Assembly: GCA_026745465.1 (NCBI GenBank)
Contig: JACYXH010000774.1
Location: 286,969 to 350,968, forward strand
Source of the DNA: Lota lota
Taxonomy: Eukaryota > Chordata > Actinopteri > Gadiformes > Lotidae
Direction of reading: 5' to 3'
Length of the DNA stretch: 64,000 nucleotides
The notes under the pieces are model-generated. The model was not told the DNA's origin. It did no database searches and was given only the letters and a program-made list of their open reading frames with translations. Both the position numbers and the translations under genes were made by a program. Positions 36,680-48,725 of the stretch are shown here, in pieces. Within the stretch, counting starts at the first letter, position 1; each line of letters opens with the position of its first letter.

Positions 36680-37000
36680 ACCCCACGTCAGAGACCTCTG
36701 TGAGAGGGGAGCCCACCGCCTCTCCGGGTGGGGGTGGACTGTTTCGTGGCAGTCACGGGGTCTGGGGGGGGGGACTGGGGGAGGCCCCGTGGAGTCCCTT
36801 TGGGTGGGGCCCTCCCATCGGCGGTGTGGGACCGTCCCTCCCGGGGCCGTCGCCCTCTCCGGACGACTCGCCACAGGCGGGTGGGACGGGTCGGCCGCGT
36901 GGCCTCAGCTGGGGTCGGGGGGCCGGGGGCCCGGCTAAGGCCTCCAGAGCCAGTGGAAGATGGGGCGGTCTCTACCTCTGAGTGGGGGTCCCAGCTGAAA
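36110..37000 (-). repeat. Left arm of a large inverted repeat (right arm 39970-40830)
   Basis: The arm matches 39970-40830 in reverse over about 0.85 kb, including the integrase fragment and the C-rich joint. The arms are separated by about 3 kb that is itself largely TRIM-derived repeat. Arm divergence is small and mostly in homopolymers. Confidence 0.85.
36269..36610 (-). mobile_element. Ty3/Gypsy integrase N-terminal fragment, left arm
   Basis: On the minus strand the sequence encodes the HHCC zinc-binding region of a Gypsy-type integrase, as in the right-arm copy (VYWPGVKRD, then CQACPECQRTAPR). The stop codon after LGMD is present in both arms, so the relic was already dead when the inverted repeat formed. 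A run of 30 C (36650-36679) lies just beyond. Confidence 0.7.
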
Positions 37001-37078
37001 CAGTGCCATTCCTCTCGGGCGGGGGTCAGAGACCTCGGCGGGGGAGGGACAATGACGACGTAGTGGGCTTAAAAAAAG

Positions 37079-37398
37079 GGTTTGAATGTTTTGTCAACCA
37101 AAATAAACGGCACATCCTACTACTGCAAATGTCATAAATGCAACAAACTATAGGCTATTAGTTATTTAATATATAGTATAACTAAATATAAAACGTTGTA
37201 CGCTGTGTTATCTTCATTTTAGGGGTCAAGTAGGTTTTATTTGGTGGGAGAGGGACCACAAACGGCTCTGTAGAGAGTGCAGGTTGCAGACCCCTGCCCC
37301 AGTGAACACAAGTCAGTGGTGCATTGAAGCCGTGATGGCGCTTTACTTCAAAGAAAAGAACAAACGTCAGGGGCCCAACAGAAAACAAAAAGTGTAGT
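37079..37398. repeat. Segmental duplicate of 3023-3345
   Basis: See the match at 3023-3345; here it sits inside the inverted repeat, directly before TRIM 3' sequence, with no coding domain recognised. Confidence 0.8.
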
Positions 37399-37424
37399 AA
37401 CTAATAAGTAACTATTCCTCAAAA

Positions 37425-38160
37425 AAACGTACCCCATTCTACCGTTTGGGACATTTTTATTGAAATAAAAAGTGTACAAACATTTGATGTCATTCATATT
37501 TCAGAAATTTAACTAATATAATCGTTTTGTTTAGCAAACTAGAGATCTTTAACATGCACCTGCAAATGTTTCTCAATTTCATATTGTTAAATGTATAAAA
37601 AACATTCAGCAGTAATCAGATGTTGATCAATATAGTATATGTAATCGAATCATGTATCATGGGTTATATTTTACAATAGTCAAGGTTATTTTCTGAATTA
37701 ATTCCTTCTTGTCAAATGAAAGCAGTACAACATTAATACAGTTCTCTCAGATCAACATAGTAGATTTCCATGCAGGAAACAATATTAGTTTTGGTCGTTT
37801 GATTATTTTATTATCAAACAAAAGGTCCTAGTCTGTTTGATTGACAGGTGAGATGATCAGGGGGGGGGGCAGAGTTTATACCTTTATAATCATAGAGACA
37901 TGGGTGGAGGAATGGATAGAGAGGCTCACTAAAGGTGCAGCCAATAACAGAGCAGATATGATTTAGGGAATCTCTACTATGTTGATCTGAGAGAACTGCA
38001 TTAATGTTGTACTGCTTTCATTTGACAAGAAGGAATTCCATCGGAAAAGAACCCTGACTATTGTAAAATATAACCCATGATACATGATTCGATTACATAT
38101 ACTATTTGATCAATATCTTATTACTGCTGAATGTTTTTTATACATTTAACAATATGATGT
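37425..38160. repeat. Fold-back of TRIM 3' ends
   Basis: 37425-37827 is TRIM 3' UTR in minus orientation; 37973-38160 is the same UTR in plus orientation (AATCTCTACTATGTTGATCT onward). Between them lies a short TRIM coding scrap (37828-37965). The two orientations pair over roughly 180 bp around the scrap. Confidence 0.8.
37828..37965 (-). pseudogene. TRIM C-terminal SPRY scrap
   Basis: About 45 codons of the SPRY end (SEPLYPF-like, then LIISPVNQTD and stop at 37828-37830) in minus orientation, with the usual run of G lengthened to nine and breaking the frame. The rest of the gene is absent and plus-orientation 3' UTR follows, so this is a broken TRIM copy. Confidence 0.75.
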
Positions 38161-38164
38161 TGAG

Positions 38165-38835
38165 AAACATAGGTACATTCTCTACAATATGTATTCAGTA
38201 GAATAGTTACATTCTCTACAATATGTATTCAGTAGAATAGTTACATTCTCTACAATATGTATTCAGTAGAATAGGTACATTCGTCTTCGCTCTCTCCCCC
38301 TCCTTCCCTCATTCTCTTCCCCTCTTCTCACTCTCTCCCTCCCTCTCTCCCTCCCTCTCAGTGTCTCTCCTCTCTCTTCACCTCTTTTCCCCTCCCTTTC
38401 CCTCTCTCTCTCTCCCACCTTCCCTCTTCCTCCCCCTCCCTCCCTCTCTCCTACAGAGAAGTTGACTGTCATCGATGTCTCTGTATCAACAGCATTGGGC
38501 CTGTGTGTCACTCCGTCCACTGCCGCCACCTAGCGGCCGCCGGCTGCCACTTCTCCACGTGCTTCTGTTTACACACACTGCCAGCAATCACCAATCTACG
38601 CTCCCTATTTCTCCACCGCGCTTCCTAGCAGCCGGCACCAGTTCGTTGTTACTCTCCACCCGGTAGTATCTTCGTTCCCGCAATCCTGACTCGTGATTCT
38701 CTCTCTACCCCTCTCTCTCTCACAGCTTCCCTTTCTTTCTCTCTATCCTCCCCTCTCTCTCTCTCCCTCCCTCTCTCCTACAGTGAAGCTGACTGTCATC
38801 GATGTCTCTGTGTCAACAGCATTGGGCCTGTGTCT
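38165..38835 (+). repeat. 36-bp minisatellite, pyrimidine tract, core, module and core
   Basis: Three to four minisatellite units (38165-38285), a CT-rich tract, core (38455-38505), 240-bp module (38505-38690), a second CT tract and a second core (38782-38832) that continues into TCTTCCAATCTAAATGTTCA. This is the complete 'filled' form of the core/module family. Confidence 0.8.
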
Positions 38836-39969
<1,134 letters not shown>

Positions 39970-40830
39970 ACCCACTAATAGGGAAAGACCGACCCATCTT
40001 CCACCTGCTCTGGAGCCCTTAGCCGGGCCCCCGGCCCCCCCGACCCCAGCTGAGGCCACGCGGCCGACTCCGTCCCACCCGCCTGTGGCGAGTCGTCCGG
40101 AGAGGGCGACGGCCCCGGGAGGGACGGTCCCAAACCGCCGATGGGAGGGCCCCACCACACGGACTCCACGGGGCCTCCCCCAGGCCCCCCCAGACCCCGT
40201 GACCGCCACGAAACAGTCCGCCCCCACCCGGAGAGGCGGAGGGCTCCCCACTCACAGAGGTCTCTGACTTGGGGTGGGAGAGGGGGGGGGTGGGGGGGGG
40301 GACCGGCCCGGGCAGTTCACCACCGCCCCCCCCCAGGACGACGCCCTGAAGCACGCCTGGAGCCACGTCCTCGCCCGTGACGGCCAGGCCCGGGAGTCGG
40401 TGAGTAACCTACCCCACCCCCATTCCAGCACCAGGGCGGGCTTGCTTTATCGGGTAGTAGGGGGGGAGGGGGGGGGAGCAGTGACCCAGCAGTGTGTGGT
40501 GCCCCGCCCCTACATGAGCAAAGTCCTTTACATGGCCCATTCCCATGTACTAGGGGCTCACCTAGGCATGGACTAGACTAGGGACACAATCCTAGAGCGG
40601 GTTTACTGGCCCGGGGTTAAGAGGGACGCCACTCAGCACTGTCAGGCGTGTCCGGAGTGCCAGCGCACCGCCCCGAGATTTGTCAATTCTTTATTGACAA
40701 CTGTCAAAGGGATCAAACACAATAAAGCCCAAGAGCTTGTTTCCATTGTGGTCCTTTTGGGTGGAAGTGTATGTTATGTCTGTGTGTTTATGAATATATA
40801 TATTAAAGAATACTGTGTGTGTGTGTGTGT
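39970..40830 (+). repeat. Right arm of the large inverted repeat
   Basis: Reverse complement of 36110-37000. It ends in a (TG)n tract at about 40815-40831, the counterpart of the (CA)n at 36130 on the left. Confidence 0.85.
40290..40690 (+). mobile_element. Ty3/Gypsy integrase N-terminal fragment, right arm
   Basis: The plus strand encodes DDALKHAWSHVLARDGQARE, then GLLYRVV, then PYMSKVLYMAHSHVLGAHLG, a stop, and VYWPGVKRD with CQACPECQRTAPR. His-x-His and Cys-x2-Cys form the HHCC zinc-binding domain of retroelement integrase, which inserts the DNA copy. The core catalytic domain is missing. The in-frame stop and truncation make it a relic. Confidence 0.75.
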
Positions 40831-41142
40831 TTAAAACATACTTCTTCTTTTTTTACTTTCGTTTCCTGAACCAGACTTCCTGTCCTCCCCTAACCACAGA
40901 TGTTTCATAACAACCTGTGGCTCCCAACTTTAAACACAGATTAGCGTCTGGTTTGCATGAACACTCGTATTTGAGCACTTTGTATGAGTCGATGTGTCCT
41001 CGTATATAACTAGAATCAATACGTTGGATGACAGTTACCATCACTGTGGAAAAGCCTCTCTGGTGATGGAACATTCCGACCACCCCCACGGCTGGTGAAG
41101 TGGTTCTGCCTTCTTAGAACTCATTATGCTTCCTGTAACACA

Positions 41143-41180
<38 letters not shown>

Positions 41181-41377
41181 TGTGATCTTATCTTGTCAAG
41201 AGGAAACCACTAACGTTTCCCCCACAGCATCTAACATTGTGTTGTTTGACTCATCATGTCCACTCTGACTGCTGCAGTGACTTAATGCTTCACTTTGTTT
41301 CTATTGGTTGATGCCCGGGCCTTGGAAGACAAGTTACTTTTTCAACAAATTAGCGTTGAATTTGTATTTATTTAACA

Positions 41378-41439
<62 letters not shown>
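40831..41439. other. No gene recognised; (CA)n tracts
   Basis: (CA)n at 41148-41177 and 41379-41439; otherwise unique sequence with no convincing open frame. Confidence 0.5.
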
Positions 41440-42589
41440 AGTGTAATGAAACAAGAAAGTACAATGATCAAAAGTCTAACCTGTAAAACACTTTCATAAA
41501 CACCATGGATCAAACCAGGAAACAGACCAGGAACAATAATGGATGTCTGTTGAAGTCATTCAAATAATCAATACTTAATCAGAATCAGAATTTGCTTTAT
41601 TGTCAACGAAGTATAACACGTTCAAGGAATTTGTCTTGGTATTTGGTGCAAGCAATAACATCAACAAATATGAAAATAGAAACATTTACAATTAGAAATA
41701 ATATATAAAATATGAACAGACTATATAAAAAAGACAGAATATACAGAGTATGTTTTAAAAATGTAGCTGTACAGTTGTGCAGGAATGTGCAAAATATGAC
41801 CATGGAATGTGCTAATGTTCACAATATTAAGTTGAACAAAATGTGCAATGTGTGAGAAACTAAAAGATGAAAGCCTGTGTATCGCTGCACCTGTCCTCCA
41901 CACTTCACATACCTCCACCCAACGCTGAACACCAACTTAATGGTGTGGAAATGCAAGACGCAGTGTAGTGACAACAAGTGTGTCTCCAATTCTCATAGCT
42001 TTTATAGATTTGAACTCTGGAGACATCTTAAACACGCTTTGCACATCCCGTCATGACAAAACCCGCATCAATAAACATGATGTAGAAGCATTTCACTGAT
42101 TCTAAAGGTGAACTGCATGTGATTGACGCGTTTCAGCGTGTGGAACAAACGCAGCAGCGTTTAGTGGAGCAGTGAACATGCAGCAGCGAGTCGGCCTGAC
42201 GACGGAGAATCCTTCTCAGCAGCTCCAGTAGGTGTGTGCGTAATCCCTGCTCGTTTCTATTGGTCCGCAGTTAGGGCTCCGCATAAAGCATATAAAAGCA
42301 CGGAGCCAAAGACACACTCAGCGGTCCATGGCGCAAGCCCATAAGGCGAAGCCTAGATGAAATACAACAGATATGTTTATTGCCGCTACGCTCGCTGCAG
42401 GAACGCGCCCCGGCGTGCATGCGCACATTGCACACACGAGCAGCAGAGCTATGAGAGCAGCAGACAGCGGATTCAGTCAGAGTAGGAAGTAGAGGCGCAA
42501 GCAGCATTGTGTGTGTGTGTGTGCGTGTGTGCGCGCGCGCGGCTGTGTCTGCGCGTGGCTGTGTCTGTGAGCGTGTCAGAAGGCTACCG
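41440..42589 (+). repeat. TRIM-upstream duplicated flank (pairs with 10262-11395)
   Basis: Direct duplicate of the TRIM B upstream region, including the dispersed fish repeat near 41580-41650 and the shortened TG tract at about 42510-42535. Confidence 0.8.
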
Positions 42590-42775
42590 AGGGGTCGGGC
42601 CCGAGCCTGGAGCTCTGTAGAAAGACCCCTCTCTCTTGTTCAGGAAACGGAAGTTTACGCAAATCCAACAGACGAAGGGACGACATGACGAAGAGACGAC
42701 GTGAACGCGTTAGCCTCTCCGGAGACGAAGAAAAAGACGTTTTAAATCAGAGAGCCGGGACAGAAACATTCCAAG
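42590..42775 (+). promoter_or_regulatory. Promoter and non-coding exon 1 of TRIM D
   Basis: The GC box is altered (GGGGTCGGGCCCG), the TATA position reads TAGAAAG (42618-42624) as in B, and the GGAAACGGAAGTTTACG element (42643-42659) is kept. Exon 1 ends CATTCCAAG at 42775 before GTGGGT. Coding sequence downstream is damaged. Confidence 0.5.
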
Positions 42776-42807
42776 GTGGGTCCAACACGTTGAACCTCTA
42801 ACCCTCA

Positions 42808-43116
42808 TTGTTGCCGTCCTGTCTGCAGGGCGCCATGTTGTACTGTAGCGTTAGCCCCACACGGGTCTCCTGCGCTCCGTGTGAACATGTGATGTTGATG
42901 CTTAGCGAAACCAACCTTCACGTGCTCTATTGTGTCGCCTCGTCGGATTCCACCAGCGCGTGCTCGGTGCTCGGCGTCCTGTTTGGAGCGTGGCGCCACA
43001 CGCGGTGCCGCGCTCTGTACGCTTTGGTTGAACCCGACCAGGCGAGGCCAACACGGGACTTTAACAAAGTTAGTTTGGTGTTAAAGCATCAGGGCGTTCT
43101 GTGTAATCTAATCTAA
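42808..43116 (+). other. Shared intronic open frame, TRIM D copy
   Basis: GTCCTGTCTGCAGGGCGCCATG precedes an open frame beginning MLYCSVSPTRVSC and continuing to KVSLVLKHQGVL. It matches the TRIM A and F copies closely until a deletion at about 43100 truncates it. Function unknown. Confidence 0.35.
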
Positions 43117-43171
43117 GTATCGATGAGCTCCGACGTACCCGGCGCTGCAATCGGTATTTGAGGAACAGCCA

Positions 43172-44699
43172 GTTCAACAGCCCAGTCACCACACCATGTG
43201 GACACAACTTCTGCAGAACCTGTATTACAAGGTTCTGGGATGGCCAAGTCCAGTACAAATGTCCTGTTTGTAACAAACTGTTCCAGACAAGACCTGATTT
43301 ACAGGTCAATACTCTCTTTTCAGAGATGATTGATCAGTTTAGAAGGTCTGTACGAGTCACAGAGCAGCCGTGTGTTGAACCAGCAGAAGTTCCCTGTGAT
43401 GTCTGTACTGGGACCCAGCTGAAGGCTGTGAAGTCCTGCCTAGTGTGTTTTACCTCTTACTGCCAAACCCACCTGGAGCCTCATCAGAGAGTCGCAGGCC
43501 TGAAGAGACATCGGCTGGTCGAGCCTATGGACCGTCTTCTGGAGCTCTTCTGCCAGACTGAACAGGTGTGTGTGTGTCAGTTCTGCACAGAGACAGACCA
43601 CAAGTCCCATCCTGTTGTGTCTCTAAAGGAGGAATATGAAGTGAAGACGGCCCAGCTGGGGAAGATAGAGTCTGAAATTCAGCAGAAGATCCAGGAGAGA
43701 AAACTAAAGATTAAGGAGATCAAAGACACCGTAGAATTGAGCAACAAAGACGCAGACAGAGAGATAGCTGATGGTGTGCAGGTCTTCACTGCTCTGATGC
43801 GCTACATTGAAAAGTGGCAGGATGAGTTCAACCAAACGGTTAAAGAGAGACTGAAATCCACAGAGAAAGAGGCTGAAGACCTCTTCAAAGAGCTGGAGCA
43901 GGAAATAGAAGATCTGACCAATAGAAGCACAGAGGTGAAGCAGCTCTCACAGACTGAAGACCACCTCCACTTCCTCCAGACCTTCAGATCCCTGAAGAAT
44001 CCTCCACCCACCAGGGACTGGACAACGGTGGAGGTCCGTCCTCCGTCATACGTAGGGACCTTGAGGGGATCCCTGGATCAGCTGGAGGAGACACTGAACA
44101 TGGAGATGAAGAAGTTGATTGAGGATGCTGAACTGAAGAGGGTCCAGCAGTATGAAGTAGATGTGACTCTGGATCCTGATACAGCTCATCCCAAGCTCAT
44201 CCTGTCTGAGGATGGGAAACAAGTACATTATGGAGGAGTAGTGAAGAAACTCCCAGACAACCCTAAGAGATTTACACATTGTATATACGTTCTCACGAGG
44301 CAGAGCTTCTCCTCAGGGAGATTTTACTTTGAGGTCCAGGTTAAAGACAAGACGGCATGGTTTGTGGGTGTTGCCAGAGAGTCCATCAACAGAAAAGGTC
44401 AGATCATGTTGACCCCTGAGAATGGCTCCTGGACTATTTTATTCAACAAGGATAAGTTGGTATTTAGAGGTAACCCTGATGTCCCTCTCCCTCTGAGAGC
44501 TGAGCTCCAGAAGGTGGGGGTGTTTGTTGATTATGATGAGGGTCTGGTCTCCTTCTATGATGTGGAAGCCAGGGTTCATATCTACTCTGCTACTGGCTGC
44601 ACCTTTAGTGAGCATCTCTATCCATTCCTCGGTCCAGGTTTACTTGGAGGTAAAAACTCTGCCCCGCTGATCATCTCACTTGTCAATCAAACAGACTAG
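43172..44699 (+). pseudogene. TRIM D: TRIM lacking start codon, RING front half and part of B-box 2
   Basis: Homology to the other TRIM copies begins in mid-RING (FNSPVTTPCGHNFC) and continues to the normal SPRY end and stop. A deletion fused intron sequence (ending TATTTGAGGAACA) to the coding exon, removing about 670 bp relative to B: the acceptor, the ATG and the first RING Cys pair. The open frame extends to 43158 only through a TTG. Eleven residues (EDRMCKKHDRL in B) are also missing, deleting the first Cys-x2-His of B-box 2. The first in-frame ATG is at 43326, which would give a RING-less protein of 457 residues with B-box 1, coiled coil and SPRY. No other stop or frameshift is seen, so the loss is recent or the SPRY part is still used. 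Confidence 0.8.
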
Positions 44700-45293
44700 G
44701 GCCTTTGTTAGATAATAAAATAATCTAACGACCATAACAACTAATGTTGTTTCCTGAATGGGAATCTCTACTATGTGAGATCTGACAGAACTGTATTTAT
44801 ATCATACTGTTCGCAATTATTTGACAAGGAGGATTAAGCAACAAACACAAAACAAACACAAAATGGAACCCATTACAATAATTAGAATACACTATGTTGT
44901 TCAATGTCCTTTTTTATCCTGGATGTTTTTGATAAGTTTAATGACATAAAATGGTTAAAGGTTGCAGTAAAGTAAAATGTTGAATATATGAAATGTTCAT
45001 TTTGATAACATAATATATATATTTTTTTTTAACAAAACAGTTATTTTAGTTTATTCTTCTGAATCATGTATTGCAACCCAATCAAATGTTTGTACACTTC
45101 TCAGATTTAAATAAAATGTGCAAAAAGTAGATAGTGGACATTTTCTGTGGAATAGGTACATTCTCAGTACAATATGTATTCAGTAGAATAGGTACATTCT
45201 CAGAACAATATGTATACAGTAGAATAGGTACATTCTCAGTACAATATGTATTCAGTAGAATAGGTACATGTTTTGTACAATGTATCTTCAGTA
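44700..45293 (+). repeat. 3' UTR of TRIM D and 36-bp minisatellite
   Basis: The 3' UTR (to about 45130) has AATAAA shortly after the stop and AAATAAAATG near 45110. About four minisatellite units follow (45140-45293). Confidence 0.75.
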
Positions 45294-45352
45294 GAAGGTT
45301 TACATGGTGTTAAAAACTCAGATCCCCTGATCATCTCACCTGTCAATCAAAC
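45294..45352 (+). pseudogene. TRIM C-terminal scrap inside the minisatellite region
   Basis: AGGTTTACATGGTGTTAAAA continues to a reading LIISPVNQT, the last 19 or so codons of the SPRY domain, then AAACAAACAAAC. It lies 600 bp after the end of TRIM D, so it is a separate copy or a piece moved by unequal exchange. Confidence 0.6.
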
Positions 45353-46018
45353 AAACAAACGCATTGTTTGATAAAATCTCTCTCTCACACACTTAATCGA
45401 TCCTACAGTGAAGCTGACTGTCATCGATGTGTGTCTCTATGTCAACAGCATTGGGACTGTGTCTTCCTACCACACCGTGAATTAAAGTTCCTATCCCTCT
45501 CTTTTTTTCTTCCTGTCCACTGTATCACTTCTCTCTAACTCCCTCTCTTTCACTCTCTGTGTCTCCCTAATGCTCTCTCTTTCGCTGTCTTTATCTCTCT
45601 CTCTATCTCACTCTGTATATTGTGTGCCTCCTATTATCTCTCTCTCTTTATCTGTCATTGTCTCTCTCACAGTTTGGTCTTTCTCTCCATCTGTCTTTCA
45701 GTATCTCGTCATCGCTCTGTAAGTCTCCTCTTTGTTAATCTCTCCATCACAGAGGGAGTCATCGAATGCAAATAATGCAAACCAATCTACAAATTGATCT
45801 GTGTACCATATCTAAAAGAAAAGGAAACAGTTTTCATCCAAAGCCTCGTACAATAGCATGATCGCTTACGTTTCTTGGCATCAATTCGATTCGATTCAAA
45901 TAACTTTATTGTTCTGTTAGCAACTTTGTTTGCATGGCGTGGGGTTGCAGTGCATCTAAAACATGTGAGGCAGAAAACACCCAAGCACAAGACAACGAGT
46001 TAAAAGCAGTGTAAAATG
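45353..46018 (+). repeat. Core motif, pyrimidine-rich sequence and dispersed repeat
   Basis: An 'empty' core (about 45409-45470, with a 4-bp insertion) is followed by CT-rich sequence. Bases 45880-46010 contain TAACTTTATTGTTCTGTTAG, a fish dispersed repeat type. No gene. Confidence 0.6.
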
Positions 46019-46092
46019 TCAACTGGGAATCGATCCCTCAACCCTGGCCAGGGTGAAAGGGCACGGCTCTACCGGTCGTGCCACACCGCGGC
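46019..46092 (-). other. tRNA-like or SINE-head sequence
   Basis: On the minus strand TGGCACGACCGGTAGAG resembles a Pol III A box and GGGATCGATTCCC a B box, spaced about as in a tRNA. The arms do not fold into a clear known tRNA, so a tRNA-derived SINE fragment is more likely. Confidence 0.3.
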
Positions 46093-46729
46093 ACGCCGTC
46101 CACTTCTGCCTCCTAGTGGTGGTCGGGCGTCACGTTCTCTCACTCTCCAGTTACGTCACCCATTCATCTCCTTCTGTCTACACACCTGCCGCCAATCTAC
46201 TTCATCAGCACACAGGATGTCAACCCCGGCTTTCCGGACACTCATCGCTACGCAGTTGTTCTACATTACCGTCAGCGTTCGCTGCTGGTCCTCCGCCTTT
46301 TGAGACGCTCAGCTGTAGTGTTGCGGCGCTCATGCTAACCGTCTTCTCCCTGTGCCCAGTTTGTCTACCCGCCTGCTGCCGAACCCTCACCCCGACCTCA
46401 TTCACGTTTCCAGATCACCAATCTGACTCCCACAAACTGTTTTTCTTGTTGTGTGTTGGTTGTCTGGATGAAAGGCGTTGCAGGGTGTTACATAGTAGTG
46501 AGATGGATTAATCTTGGTCCACATCTCATCTCTAAATCCATAACTTAAACAATGTGTAGGATAAGATGTAAATATGGACTCAAATCGCCCTCAATTAAAC
46601 ACATGCTATAGCACGCGCTAACTGTTACTGGAAGTTCTGGGTTATCAGGTTACGTCAATCAAATATTCTGGCTCCACCCCAGAGACGGTGAAAACCTGAT
46701 TTGCAATCAATCAATTTTTTACATGTATT
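46093..46729. other. No gene recognised
   Basis: GC-balanced sequence with overlapping open frames of 60-150 codons but no domain. Part (46110-46200) loosely resembles the 240-bp module (TCTGTCTACACACCTGCCGC versus its counterpart). Confidence 0.35.
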
Positions 46730-48260
46730 TAGTTCCGGTAAACCAGTTTATAAGTCATACAAATGCCATTTTACTGCACCTACCAAGCTCACTGTATCCG
46801 CCACGTATGGAAGACTGCTCCCTCTCAAAACATAGTGGGATTTGAACCTGGCAATATACATGTGTCTGTCTGTCTCTGACTGCGTGTCTCGCTATATGTC
46901 TGAGTGTTCATGTATGTGTGTGTGTTTGTCTCTGTCTGTGTGTCTCTCTATATGACTGAGTGTTCATGTATGTGTGTGTGTTTGTCTCTGTCTGTGTGTG
47001 TCTGTCTGTCTGTCTCTGTCTGCGTGTCTCTCTATATGTCTGAGTGTTCATGTATGTGTGTGTGTGTCTGTGCCTTTGTGGTTGTCTCTATGTCTTTGAG
47101 TGTGTGTGTCTGTCTTTCTCTGTGTGTGTGTTTGTCTCTATGTGGTTCTTTATCTTTCAGAATATAACAACTTTCAGAAGTGAATTGGATGCAATGGTTT
47201 GACGTTCACCTATCCAAACCGAGGCCTCTGTACAACGCAGGCTGGGCCATAATGGGGTACACACATCATTTCTCAATGGTCTGTTTTGAAGGTGGCTGTC
47301 GACACTATTTACTTTAGAAAGATGGTTGGTGATTATTTAAATGTGTTTACTTCCAGTAAACCGGTTTATAAGTCATACATCTGCCACTATTGGAAGACCG
47401 CTCCAGCTCAAAACATAGTGTGAATTGAACATGTGTGTGTGTGTTTGTCTGTGTGTGTGTGTCGCTCTCTGTGTGTGTCTGTCTGTCTATCTCTGTCTGC
47501 GTGTCTCTCAGTCTGCGTGTCTTTCTGTATGTCTTAGTGTGCATGTATATGTGTGTGTGTGTGTGTGTGTGTCTCTCTCTCTGTGTGTGTCTGTCTGTCT
47601 ATCTCTGTCTGCGTGTCTCTCTGTATGTCTGAGTGTGCATGTATGTGTGTGGGTCTGTCTGTTTATGTCTGTCTGTCTTTCTCAGTCTGCATGTCTGTGT
47701 GTGCGTGTTTCTCTGTCTGTGTGTTTGTGTGTGTCTGTCTGTGTGTGTGTGTCTGTCTGTCTATCTCTGTCTGCGTGTCTCTCTGTATGTCTGAGTCTGC
47801 ATATATGTGTGTGCGTGTCTCTCTGTCTGTGTGTTTGTGTGTGTCTGTCTGTGTGATTTTCTGTCAGTCTATCTCTGTTTGCGTGTCTCTCTGTATGTCT
47901 GAGTGTGCATGAATGTTTGTCTGTGTGTCTCTGTCTCTGTGTGTCTGTGCCTTTGTGTGTGTGTCTCTCTATGTCTTTATATTTGAAAATATAACAATTT
48001 TCAGAATAGAATTGGATGCATTGGTTTGACATTCGCCTATCCAAACCGAGGCCTCTGTACAACGCAGGCTGGGCCTTAATGGGGTACACACATCATTTCT
48101 CAATGGTCCATTTTGAAGGTGGCTGTTGACACTGTTTACTTTAGAAACTTGGTCGATGATTATTTAGATGTGTTTACTTCCAGTAAACCGGTTTATAAGT
48201 CATACATCTGCCACGTTTGTAAAACCGCTCCCTCTCCAAACATAGTGTAATTGAAACCCA
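46730..48260. repeat. Triplicated unit of about 830 bp with TG/TC-rich core
   Basis: The words AAACCGGTTTATAAGTCATA and CATAGTGTGAATTGAA recur at about 46740, 47355 and 48185. GTACACACATCATTTCTCAA recurs at about 47258 and 48083. Between them lie degenerate arrays (46860-47150, 47430-47975) of TGTGTGTCTGTCTGTC and GTCTGAGTGTGCATGT types. Open frames in these arrays (Cys/Val/Ser-rich) are artefacts of composition. Confidence 0.75.
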
Positions 48261-48280
48261 GTCATTCAAACACATGTCCA

Positions 48281-48342
48281 TCTACTGTAGTGGTACAACT
48301 CCTGCCTCACAGACGCAAGGTCGCCGGTTTGAATCCGACCTC
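48281..48342 (+). other. tRNA-derived SINE remnant
   Basis: TAGTGGTACAACTCCTGCCT followed by CACAGACGCAAGGTCGCCGG and TTTGAATCC has the A-box and B-box layout of the tRNA-like head common in fish SINEs. The acceptor ends do not pair. Confidence 0.5.
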
Positions 48343-48518
48343 AAATCACCATTAAATCACCACAATTGTCTCTAGTTTTGCAATATCTTTTGGTCTGTGT
48401 TTTGTCTATTAAAGATTGAACATATTTTACCACACATCAATGCATTTTAATTAGCCTACACAGTACATGAACACGCCCAATCTCAGAGTGAAATGTAAAA
48501 CGTCAGTGAACTGTGTCC

Positions 48519-48725
48519 GTGGGGGCGGAGCCAGGTATTAGGGGAGGAGCCCGGAGTTAGGGGCGGAACCAGGAGTTAGGGGAGGAGAGGAGAGGACGTG
48601 TTGTTCAGGAAACGAAACTTAGGTTCATAGAAACCAAAGCCACACGACGTGGAAGCAGTTCTCTCTTTCAGGAGAATAATAAAACACATTTTGGAGCAAA
48701 TAGTCTGACAGACAGAAACAACAAG
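48519..48725 (+). promoter_or_regulatory. Promoter and non-coding exon 1 of TRIM E
   Basis: Three and a half 19-bp repeats (48522-48590; for example GGGGCGGAGCCAGGTATTA) carry GC-box-like cores. They are followed by GGAAACGAAACTT (48608-48620), close to an interferon-stimulated response element but one base shorter than the usual spacing. Exon 1 ends GAAACAACAAG at 48725 before a GTGAGT donor; the intron is only 108 bp (48726-48833). This promoter differs from those of A, B, D and F. Confidence 0.5.

Noticed and set aside
40019-40366. Gly/Pro-rich open frames in the inverted-repeat arms
   Set aside because: Frames run through C and G homopolymers and GC-rich repeat; only the integrase motifs are recognisable.
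47425-47912. Cys/Val/Ser-rich open frames
   Set aside because: Composition of TGTGTC-type repeats; no real domain.
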